The notes under the pieces were generated by a model that was given only the letters and a program-made list of their open reading frames with translations, did no database searches and had not been told where the DNA came from. A DNA stretch of 8,123 nt from Spongiibacteraceae bacterium (lineage in GTDB: Bacteria > Pseudomonadota > Gammaproteobacteria > Pseudomonadales > PIVM01): contig JAUXDF010000122.1 in NCBI GenBank assembly GCA_030618505.1, forward strand, positions 1-8,123. Reading direction: 5' to 3'. Of this stretch, positions 1-5,989 are shown piece after piece (the stretch's first letter is position 1; each line of letters opens with the position of its first letter). The translations under genes and the position numbers were made by a program.

Positions 1-668
1 ATACCACCGCCGGACAGAAGTGATTCGCCCCAGCTAATAACCTGGCGGCCGACACGCAAATCGAGGTATCTATCACCGATATCAAAGCCGGCATAAACGA
101 AGAAATCAAGAAAGCGGGCCTGTGCGCCCATGTAGTCTCGAGCCTCGGGGTTGTACTCACCTTGTGCGGCAGTATGTTCACCCCCAAAGCGAGGGTTGGG
201 GTTGTATTCACTATAACCTGCAGCATCCATGGAGGTGTTGTTCTGATTCCAGGCATGGTCGTACCAGGCTTTTACCCGGGTAAAGAGACCAAAGCTGCCA
301 AAGTTGAGATCAATATCTCCCAGATAACTGATGCGATTGGCGACGATGTCACCCTTGTCGGCATTCAGGTTGCCATCGTTGGCGTTAATGACAAAAGCGT
401 TGTCAATCATATCGACCAGGTCAAAGAGTTCTCGCCCTTGCTGTGTTCCTTTCTTGCCCTGCGAGATGGTTGGATCCCTGTCTTCAGCTCGCCACTGTAT
501 GCCGTAGGTGATTGTGCTATCAACATCGAGTGTGAAATTATCAAACTCGAAGGCAGCGCCGTGGGCACCACCGCTTGCGAGGAGGATAGCCGAGGCCAAG
601 GCGGATGCGCCGAATGTTGTTTTGGCGCGGCAACAGGCAGCAGCCGCTGTGCGGTTATTCTTTGGCAT
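1..668 (-). CDS. DUF1302 family outer-membrane protein, 5' part (C-terminus beyond window)
   Basis: The gene starts at the ATG complementary to 666-668 and stays open for 222 codons to the left edge, so only the N-terminal part is present. Seen: a Sec-type signal peptide with a basic start (PKNNR), an Ala/Leu-rich core around residues 19-32 and a probable cleavage after AHG near residue 37. The mature part has alternating short beta-like stretches with the family features NDGNLNADKGD (97-107), a FGLFTRVKAWYD strand (126-137) and the very characteristic GRQVISWGES (207-216). Known: DUF1302 proteins are predicted outer-membrane beta-barrels, often encoded beside DUF1329 genes and transport genes in bacteria that degrade hydrophobic compounds; their substrate is not established. 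A weak ribosome-binding sequence (CAGGG) lies about 9 bases upstream. Any DUF1329 partner would lie to the left of the window. The family call is confident; the function is not. Confidence 0.85.
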   Translation of the reverse strand, partial: MPKNNRTAAAACCRAKTTFGASALASAILLASGGAHGAAFEFDNFTLDVDSTITYGIQWRAEDRDPTISQGKKGTQQGRELFDLVDMIDNAFVINANDGNLNADKGDIVANRISYLGDIDLNFGSFGLFTRVKAWYDHAWNQNNTSMDAAGYSEYNPNPRFGGEHTAAQGEYNPEARDYMGAQARFLDFFVYAGFDIGDRYLDLRVGRQVISWGESLLSGGG

Positions 669-1136
669 GATTTAGTACCCTGAGTGCTTTTCTATTGTTA
701 TTTGTCAAACTGGGCTGAAATAGCTGGCCAAACAGCGTTGTGTTTTTTTCTTTACTGTCAGGCGCTTACTTGTCGTATCGCTTTTACCCCAGTCACACGT
801 CCATATTGTTTTAATTTTTAATGTGTTCGGTGAAATATCACACAGAAGGACAAGCCACAAATTCCCCATCAAGCTACTAAATCCCTGCAATACCTCAACT
901 TTTAACTCGCCAAAATATCTGACTTGATATGATTCTACATAGAAATTCCGTCTGTCACAACGTCATCACCAAATATTGTCAAGTAGAGGGCTTGAGGCTC
1001 AGGAGGCTAGGGTATTAATAAATAGACTAATTATGCAAAGATGGCGCTCAGAGCGGGCTGTTTACGCTTATATCGGTGATTATACTTTTCTTCTTGGTAA
1101 GGTGAAATTACTGCTAAATCCCTTTATTACTTGAAT
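669..1136. other. Gene-free upstream region between the DUF1302 gene and the MITE-like element
   Basis: About 470 bp of AT-rich DNA without a convincing coding region. It must contain the promoter of the leftward DUF1302 gene. A TTGACA hexamer on the minus strand (complement of 703-708) is the best -35 candidate, but no good -10 box follows at 16-18 bases. A short inverted repeat, GTGA-N4-TCAC (830-841), could be an operator half-site pair but does not fit the CRP pattern. AGGAGG at 1001-1006 has no start codon at a useful distance. A 33-codon ORF (1033-1134) lacks a ribosome-binding site and is probably chance. I recognise no RNA gene. Confidence 0.5.
1126..1136. repeat. Left copy of target-site duplication (ATTACTTGAAT)
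   Basis: An 11-base direct repeat, identical to 1305-1315, abuts the left inverted repeat of the MITE-like element. It contains CTTGAA (1130-1135), an orphan copy of the sigma-32 -35 hexamer with no matching -10 box downstream of it. Confidence 0.8.
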
Positions 1137-1304
1137 GAATGGCACTTAGTATAAGCTTAAACACCGTGACTCGTCTTTCCTGACAAGCTTTAGCGAGATC
1201 AGGAATCCAGTATTATTCAGGATCTATGGATCACGGATCTCGCTAAAGCTCGTCCGAGATGACGGGGTTAAGTGTATAAACCGACTTAATTAAAAGTGCC
1301 ATTC
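1137..1304. mobile_element. MITE-like non-autonomous element, 168 bp, with terminal inverted repeats and target duplication
   Basis: The ends are perfect 11-base inverted repeats: GAATGGCACTT at 1137-1147 and its complement AAGTGCCATTC at 1294-1304. They are flanked by identical 11-base direct repeats ATTACTTGAAT (1126-1136 and 1305-1315). The edge is ambiguous because the direct repeat starts ATT and ends AAT. The same sequence can also be read as 14-base inverted repeats with a 5-base duplication ACTTG, or as intermediate combinations. The inside has no coding capacity and is dominated by a large palindrome (1172-1264). This is the structure of a miniature element mobilised in trans by the transposase of some full-length insertion sequence. 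I cannot name that family; a duplication of about 9-12 bases would fit the IS4 family, but this is only a suggestion. It lies directly upstream of the htpG heat-shock promoter. Confidence 0.8.
1172..1264. repeat. Large internal palindrome of the MITE-like element
   Basis: Two 29-base arms (1172-1200 and 1236-1264) are inverted copies of each other. The inner 15 bases are perfect (AGCTTTAGCGAGATC and its complement) and the outer 14 match at 9 positions, including a CGTC end. The arms enclose a 35-base loop. The pattern CGTC...GGAATCCAG resembles dispersed intergenic palindromes common in gammaproteobacterial genomes. As RNA it could fold into a long hairpin. Confidence 0.75.
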
Positions 1305-1315
1305 ATTACTTGAAT
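1305..1315. repeat. Right copy of target-site duplication (ATTACTTGAAT)
   Basis: This is the second copy of the 11-base direct repeat, immediately after the right inverted repeat. Its CTTGAA (1309-1314) is the functional-looking -35 box of the htpG promoter. Confidence 0.8.
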
Positions 1316-1336
1316 TACTTTAATAGAGCCCCATAT
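1309..1336 (+). promoter_or_regulatory. Sigma-32 (RpoH) heat-shock promoter of htpG
   Basis: CTTGAA (1309-1314), a 14-base spacer and CCCCATAT (1329-1336) match the known RpoH consensus CTTGAAA-N13-17-CCCCATNT almost completely. Transcription should start near 1341-1345, leaving a leader of about 50 bases before the htpG ATG. This fits the known heat-shock control of htpG in enterobacteria and pseudomonads. The -35 box lies inside the right copy of the MITE target duplication, four bases from the end of the element, so sequence upstream of about -40 is now element DNA. Confidence 0.85.
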
Positions 1337-1394
1337 ACCCCCGTTATATCCGAGCCGAAACACTGAATTAAACTTTCCTGGAGAAAAGTGAGTT

Positions 1395-3320
1395 ATGAGC
1401 GCAACAGCAGAAAAACAGACAATGGGCTTTCAGACTGAAGCCAAGCAACTGCTCAACCTGATGATCCATTCCTTGTACAGCAACAAAGAGATATTTCTGC
1501 GTGAACTGATCTCCAATGCTTCCGATGCAGCAGATAAGTTACGTTTTGAAGCCTTAGCGGATGCCAAACTCTACGAGAATAGCTCTGATTTGAGCATTCA
1601 TATTACCTTTGATAAAGACGCAAAAACCATCACTATTGCCGATAACGGTATTGGCATGAACCGTGATGATGTCATCACTCATCTGGGAACCATCGCAAAA
1701 TCCGGAACTGCAGAATTTTTGAAAAATATGACCGGTGATGAGCAGAAGGACACTCAACTGATTGGTCAGTTTGGTGTTGGCTTTTACTCCTCCTTTATTG
1801 TCGCCCACGAGGTTGAGGTTATTACCCGCCGGGCAGGCCTTGATACTTCTGAAGGGGTGCGTTGGGTATCCAGTGGCGAGGCGGATTTTTCGGTTGAGTC
1901 AGTAGACAAGCCTGATCGTGGCACCACCGTTATTTTGCACCTCAATGATGATAGCCTGGAGTTTGCTGATAACTGGCGTCTGCGTGGCATTATTAAAAAG
2001 TACTCTGATCATATCTCGATTCCTGTCACCATGATGTCAGAGCCTGCGCCAGCGCCTGAGCCTGCAGAAGGTGAGGAGCCAGCAGAGCCTGAAGCGCCAC
2101 AGAAAGAGACCATCAATGCCGCTACTGCATTGTGGACTCGCAGTCGTAGTGAAGTGTCTGAGGATGAATACAACGAATTCTACAAGCACGTCTCCCATGA
2201 TTTCGAAAACCCGCTGGCCTGGAGCCACAACAAGGTAGAGGGCAAGCTGGAATATAATAGCTTGCTGTTTATTCCTGGTCGCGCCCCCTTTGATATGTGG
2301 AATCGCGAAGCCACTCGTGGTTTGAAGCTTTATGTACAGCGCACTTTTATTATGGATGATGCTGAGCAGTTTCTGCCGCTTTATCTGCGTTTTGTAAAAG
2401 GTGTGGTGGATTCCAATGACCTGTCACTCAATGTGTCGCGTGAAATTTTGCAAAAAGATCCTGCTATCGAGAGCATGAAAAGCGCTTTAACCAAGCGGAT
2501 TCTGGACATCCTTGGCAAGATAGCGAATAAAGATGCTGAGAAATACGCTAAATTCTGGAGTGAATTTGGTCAGGTGTTAAAAGAAGGCCCGGCAGAAGAT
2601 TTTACCAACAAGGAAAAGGTTGCCAAGTTGTTCCGCTATTCGTCAACGAGCTCACAAGGTGAAGAGCAGGATCGCTCCCTTGAGCAGTATGTTGAGGGTA
2701 TGAAGGGCGAGCAGGACAAAATTTATTATGTGGTCGGCGAGAGTTTGAATACCGCTAAAAACAGCCCTCATCTCGAAGTCTTCCGCAAGAAGGGTATAGA
2801 AGTGCTGCTGTTTACCGATCGTATTGATGAGTGGTTGATGAGCCACCTGACTGAATTTGATGGTAAGCATTTTCAGAATGTCAGTAAGGGTGATCTGGAT
2901 CTGGGCAGCATGGATACAGAGGAAGAGAAGGAAGAGCAGGAAAAAATCGCCAAGGATAACGAAGGCTTGGTTGAACGTGTTAAAGAGGCCTTGGGAGATA
3001 AGGTTAATGAGGTAAGAACGACTCATCGCCTGACTGATTCACCGGCTTGCCTGGTGGTCAATGAGCATGAAATGGGCGAGCAGATGCGCCGTATGATGGA
3101 GCAGGCGGGGCAAGCAATGCCGGAAACCAAACCTATCTTTGAGCTGAACCCAAGCCATTCGCTGGTGGTGAAGCTGGATAATGAGGTGGATGAAGATCGC
3201 TTTAAGGAGCTGACTTCCATTTTGTTTGATCAGGCGCGCTTGGCTGAAGGGGGGCAGCTGGATGATCCAGCCTCTTATGTGCATCGTTTGAACAAGTTGC
3301 TGCTAGAGTTAAGCAACTAA
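1395..3320 (+). CDS. htpG: Molecular chaperone HtpG (bacterial Hsp90)
   Basis: 641-residue ATP-dependent dimeric chaperone of the cytosol that remodels client proteins under stress with DnaK. Seen in order: the GHKL ATPase domain with NKEIFLRELISNASDA (30-45; catalytic Glu37, Mg-binding Asn41), DNGIGM (83-88), lid GT-AKSGT (98-105) and GQFGVGFYS (124-132). An acidic, proline-rich linker covers about 214-238. The middle domain contains LNVSREILQKD, and a C-terminal dimerisation domain ends in LLLELSN without the eukaryotic MEEVD tail. The protein is somewhat longer than E. coli HtpG (624), mostly because of the linker. The start ATG has GGAG (1380-1383) 11 bases upstream, a slightly long spacing; no better start exists. 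It is transcribed alone from the sigma-32 promoter at 1309-1336 and closed by the terminator at 3323-3352. The key catalytic residues are all present. Confidence 0.98.
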   Translation: MSATAEKQTMGFQTEAKQLLNLMIHSLYSNKEIFLRELISNASDAADKLRFEALADAKLYENSSDLSIHITFDKDAKTITIADNGIGMNRDDVITHLGTIAKSGTAEFLKNMTGDEQKDTQLIGQFGVGFYSSFIVAHEVEVITRRAGLDTSEGVRWVSSGEADFSVESVDKPDRGTTVILHLNDDSLEFADNWRLRGIIKKYSDHISIPVTMMSEPAPAPEPAEGEEPAEPEAPQKETINAATALWTRSRSEVSEDEYNEFYKHVSHDFENPLAWSHNKVEGKLEYNSLLFIPGRAPFDMWNREATRGLKLYVQRTFIMDDAEQFLPLYLRFVKGVVDSNDLSLNVSREILQKDPAIESMKSALTKRILDILGKIANKDAEKYAKFWSEFGQVLKEGPAEDFTNKEKVAKLFRYSSTSSQGEEQDRSLEQYVEGMKGEQDKIYYVVGESLNTAKNSPHLEVFRKKGIEVLLFTDRIDEWLMSHLTEFDGKHFQNVSKGDLDLGSMDTEEEKEEQEKIAKDNEGLVERVKEALGDKVNEVRTTHRLTDSPACLVVNEHEMGEQMRRMMEQAGQAMPETKPIFELNPSHSLVVKLDNEVDEDRFKELTSILFDQARLAEGGQLDDPASYVHRLNKLLLELSN

Positions 3321-3322
3321 AT

Positions 3323-3352
3323 AAAAAAGCGGCCAATAGGCCGCTTTTTTTT
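3323..3352 (+). terminator. Intrinsic terminator of htpG
   Basis: A GCGGCC stem (3329-3334) pairs with GGCCGC (3339-3344) around an AATA loop, followed by eight T. A run of A before the stem lengthens the pairing and makes the structure usable from both directions. It starts 3 bases after the htpG stop codon. Confidence 0.93.
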
Positions 3353-3481
3353 GCTTTGATAAAACGTACAATGGAAGTAATTCAAAAAAGGCAACTTACT
3401 CAGCGATTATTGTAAATCAGGTTTTACGGTATTCGCTGAATATAGCTTCCATAATAGCAAGCTTATCCCAGGCGCAAGAAG

Positions 3482-4495
3482 ATGACAGACATTAAAACAG
3501 TAGCAGTGCTGGGCGGCGGAAGTTTTGGTACAGCCATAGCCAATATGATTGCAGAAAAGGGACACCGGGCCACGCTTTGGATGCGAAATGGCGAGCGAGC
3601 ACAGGAGATTAATGCCGAACATTGTAATCGCCATTATCTTCCTGACTATTCCTTGCATGAGGGCTTATATGCAACAGCGGAGCTTAGCGAAGCTGTCGCT
3701 GGAGCTGATGTGGTTTTTATGGCGGTGCCCAGCAAGTCCTGTCGAGAAGTTGCTAATGCTTTGGCGGCTTGTATAGAAAGCAAGGCAATACTGGTTAGCA
3801 CCACCAAGGGTATCGAACCCGATGGTTTTAAGTTGATGAGTCAAGTCCTGGCTGAAGTGCTTCCCAATACTCCATTGGGTGTAATGAGTGGCCCTAATCT
3901 CGCTAAAGAAGTTGCTGCCCGACAGCTGACGGGCACCGTGATTGCCAGTGAAAATGAGCAAGTGATAACAACGATTCAAGGACTGCTGCACTCGAGTTAT
4001 TTTCGTGTTTATGCCAGCAGCGATATGTTTGGTGTTGAGCTGGGAGGAGCCTTAAAAAATATCTATGCCATTATGTCTGGTATGGGCGCTGCCTTGGGTT
4101 TGGGACAAAATACCATTGGTATGTTGATTACCCGCAGTCTTGCTGAAATGAGCCGCTTTGCTGTTCAGATGGGCGCGGATCCAATGACATTTCTTGGTCT
4201 GTCCGGGGTAGGGGATTTGATTGTTACCTGCATGTCACCACTGAGCCGAAATTACCGGGTGGGCTATGAGCTGGGCAAAGGCACCCCGCTGGAGCAAATT
4301 ATTGCCGAGCTTGGCCAAGTGGCGGAAGGTGTCAATACCCTGAAAATTGTTAAACATAAATCCGATGAGTTGGACGTGTATATGCCGCTGGTCGGTGGTA
4401 TGTATGAAATACTCTTTAATCATCGCAGCATCGGCGAGGTGGTTGGATCGCTGATGCTGGCGGAGCAAAGTGATGATGTCGAGTTTGTATCGTAA
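3482..4495 (+). CDS. gpsA: Glycerol-3-phosphate dehydrogenase [NAD(P)+]
   Basis: 337 residues, the usual length. The cytosolic enzyme reduces dihydroxyacetone phosphate to sn-glycerol 3-phosphate with NAD(P)H, the first committed step of phospholipid synthesis. Seen: Rossmann motif VLGGGSFGTAIA (9-20), AVPSK (81-85), STTKG (106-110), MSGPNLAKEVA (135-145), the helix with catalytic Lys192 in GALKNIYAI (189-197), GVGDLIVTC (242-250) and the substrate-binding stretch SRNYRVG (255-261). The ATG at 3482 is preceded by a purine-rich AAGAAG (3476-3481) that is very close to the start, so the ribosome-binding site is not textbook; no better in-frame start fits the Rossmann strand. The 161 bp upstream hold the htpG terminator, so gpsA must have its own promoter, but I see no convincing -35/-10 pair. 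A palindrome follows the stop codon. No residue looks abnormal. Confidence 0.97.
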   Translation: MTDIKTVAVLGGGSFGTAIANMIAEKGHRATLWMRNGERAQEINAEHCNRHYLPDYSLHEGLYATAELSEAVAGADVVFMAVPSKSCREVANALAACIESKAILVSTTKGIEPDGFKLMSQVLAEVLPNTPLGVMSGPNLAKEVAARQLTGTVIASENEQVITTIQGLLHSSYFRVYASSDMFGVELGGALKNIYAIMSGMGAALGLGQNTIGMLITRSLAEMSRFAVQMGADPMTFLGLSGVGDLIVTCMSPLSRNYRVGYELGKGTPLEQIIAELGQVAEGVNTLKIVKHKSDELDVYMPLVGGMYEILFNHRSIGEVVGSLMLAEQSDDVEFVS

Positions 4496-4499
4496 AGCT

Positions 4500-4538
4500 C
4501 CCTCTCCCCTAGGGAGAGGGTTGGGGTGAGGGGCTTTT
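4500..4538 (+). terminator. Dispersed-type palindrome acting as likely gpsA terminator
   Basis: CCCTCTCCC (4500-4508) and GGGAGAGGG (4512-4520) form a 9-base perfect stem with a 3-base loop, starting 5 bases after the gpsA stop. The second arm continues as GGGTTGGGGTGAGGGG and ends in CTTTT. Read on the other strand, this is the CCCTCACCCCAACCCTCTCCC-type motif that occurs as an intergenic repeat in many bacterial genomes. The short T run sits 14 bases beyond the stem, so termination is plausible rather than certain. An alternative pairing uses the distal GGGG-GAGGGGC with the first arm. Confidence 0.6.
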
Positions 4539-4595
4539 CACCTTAACTTAATGACATTGAGGCACACCCTACAAAACATTTCATGAGAACTTAGA

Positions 4596-5096
4596 ATGCA
4601 GCTTTATATATTACGCCACGGCGAGGCCTCCATGCAGGCGCCGACAGATGCAGCACGAGAGCTGACAGCGAGAGGCGCCGAACAAACAGCAGCTTTGGTG
4701 CAAGTATTAAATCAACAGCAGCTGCGGTTTGATCTGGCATTAATCAGCCCTTATTGCCGCGCACAACAAACGGCGGCTATTGTGTTCGATGGCATTGAGC
4801 AGGGAAACCCTGTGTGTGAAAGCTGTGACTTGATTACCCCCGAGGGGCATGCTGAGCGCGTGATTGAAATGCTTGCCGAGCGCGACGAAGACGCTATTCT
4901 TCTCGTCAGTCATCAGCCTTTTGTAGCGGATTTGATTAACCTGCTGGTCAATGGACATGGCCGTAGCTTGCAGCGTTCCCCGCCAATGCTGACTAGCTCG
5001 ATCGCCAGTTTAACGATGGATGTGGTCGCACCTGGCTGCGCCACATTAGAATGGCTAAAATCCCAGCCGGATTTTAAGAATGTAGCAGTACGATGA
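4596..5096 (+). CDS. sixA: Phosphohistidine phosphatase SixA
   Basis: 166 residues, close to E. coli SixA (161). It is a small histidine-phosphatase superfamily enzyme that removes phosphate from phosphohistidine residues; E. coli SixA acts on the ArcB HPt domain and on PtsN-system phosphocarrier NPr. Seen: the catalytic LRHGE at 6-10 (Arg7, nucleophile His8), SPYCRAQQT (51-59) with Arg55, and the second catalytic His106 in VSHQPFV (104-110). The core is minimal, with no long cap insert, as expected for SixA rather than phosphoglycerate mutase. TGAGAA (4584-4589) 6 bases upstream is a modest ribosome-binding site. It is the first gene of a tight cluster; its stop overlaps the next start as ATGA. 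Its true substrate in this organism cannot be read from sequence. Linkage to gpsA is, from memory, also seen in Pseudomonas. Confidence 0.92.
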   Translation: MQLYILRHGEASMQAPTDAARELTARGAEQTAALVQVLNQQQLRFDLALISPYCRAQQTAAIVFDGIEQGNPVCESCDLITPEGHAERVIEMLAERDEDAILLVSHQPFVADLINLLVNGHGRSLQRSPPMLTSSIASLTMDVVAPGCATLEWLKSQPDFKNVAVR

Positions 5097-5953
5097 AAAA
5101 CTGTATAGAGCAGGCTGTTGAAATTCACGGTTTAAATTACGTTTATAAACTTTGGGGAGAAGCTGGTGGCTTGCCAGTGATTGCCCTGCATGGCTGGTTA
5201 GATAATGCCGCCAGCTTTGATCTGCTGGCGCCCTTGCTGAAAGGTTGCCAGGTTGCTGCCCTGGATATGGCCGGGCATGGTTTGAGTGGGCATCGCCACC
5301 CCCAGGCGCATTACAACCTGTGGGATGATTTGCTGGACATTCTGGCTATAGCCGATCACCTGGGTTGGCGTCAGTTTACTTTGCTGGGGCATTCTCGTGG
5401 TGCCTTGATCAGCGTATTGCTGGCGGGCAGTATGCCGGAAAGAATATCAAGCCTGCTGATGCTTGATGGTGTCTGGCCGCTGCCGGTGACACCTCAAGAG
5501 GCACCTAAACAATTGCGACAATTTCTTACCGACAATAAGACAGTGGGCAGGAAAAAACTGCCGGGTTATGCAACGCAAGAGCAAGCGATAAAGGCGCGAT
5601 GTAAAAGCAGTGGTTTGTCCGAGTCTGCAGCAAAACTGTTGATTACTCGGGGGCTGGAGCAGACATCCAAGGGCTATCAATGGCGTAGTGACTCGAAACT
5701 GACCACAGCGTCTGCGTTCAAGCTGTCTGTTGAGCATAGCGAGGCTTTTTTGGCAGCTTTGTCGATGCCGGTGTTTTTATGCCTGGCCTCGAAAGGTTTT
5801 GGTGCTTATCCTGAGCTTAATGAGCATCTGGCAAAATACCCTCAATTTCATGTGCATCGAATTGAGGGCAGTCATCATTTTCATATGGAAGAACCTGCGC
5901 CCCAGATAGCCACTCTGATTAATGCTTTTCTTGCAGCAGAAAAACCGAAATAA
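5093..5953 (+). CDS. Alpha/beta-fold hydrolase (serine-hydrolase-like, MhpC/SERHL type)
   Basis: 286 residues. Seen: strand and oxyanion-hole motif VIALHGWLDNAASF (29-42), LDMAGHGLSGH (57-67), nucleophile elbow GHSRG (99-103, Ser101), MLDGVWPL (123-130) and the C-terminal His region GSHHFHMEEP (259-268). The overall pattern, including HGWLDNAASFD and HHFHME, resembles the eukaryotic serine-hydrolase-like proteins (SERHL) and their bacterial relatives, whose substrates are unknown. No signal peptide is visible, so it is probably cytosolic. Strand 7, where the acid usually sits, reads VFLCLASKGFG (227-237) and lacks an Asp; Asp125 after strand 6 is a possible substitute. The ATG overlaps the sixA stop by 4 bases (ATGA), and there is no strong ribosome-binding site of its own, so translation is probably coupled to sixA. 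An esterase, lipase or C-C hydrolase activity is possible; none can be chosen. Confidence 0.88.
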   Translation: MKNCIEQAVEIHGLNYVYKLWGEAGGLPVIALHGWLDNAASFDLLAPLLKGCQVAALDMAGHGLSGHRHPQAHYNLWDDLLDILAIADHLGWRQFTLLGHSRGALISVLLAGSMPERISSLLMLDGVWPLPVTPQEAPKQLRQFLTDNKTVGRKKLPGYATQEQAIKARCKSSGLSESAAKLLITRGLEQTSKGYQWRSDSKLTTASAFKLSVEHSEAFLAALSMPVFLCLASKGFGAYPELNEHLAKYPQFHVHRIEGSHHFHMEEPAPQIATLINAFLAAEKPK

Positions 5954-5989
5954 CTTGAAAGTCAGCGGCCAGTGGTAAAAAATGAGAGC

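Noticed and set aside
162..683. Rightward open frame of 173 codons opposite the DUF1302 gene
   Set aside because: It lies antisense to a gene with a signal peptide and clear family motifs; its own translation has no recognisable domain, and it covers the DUF1302 start region only as a shadow.
822..845. Possible CRP site (TGTGT...TCACA)
   Set aside because: The half-sites are 11 bases apart instead of 6, so it does not fit the CRP consensus.
1033..1134. 33-codon ORF ending at the MITE boundary
   Set aside because: It has no ribosome-binding site at a usable distance (AGGAGG is 27 bases away) and no recognisable sequence, and its stop is formed by the target repeat; it is likely chance.
1275..1280. 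TATAAA inside the element as an outward promoter toward htpG
   Set aside because: No -35 hexamer lies 16-18 bases upstream and there is no extended -10 TGN; too weak to list.
2652..3284. Several leftward open frames within htpG
   Set aside because: They are antisense shadows of a fully conserved gene, with no start signals or recognisable products.
4539..4595. Promoter for sixA between the palindrome and the start codon
   Set aside because: Several partial hexamers (TTGAGG, TACAAA) exist but none pair at proper spacing with adequate matches.
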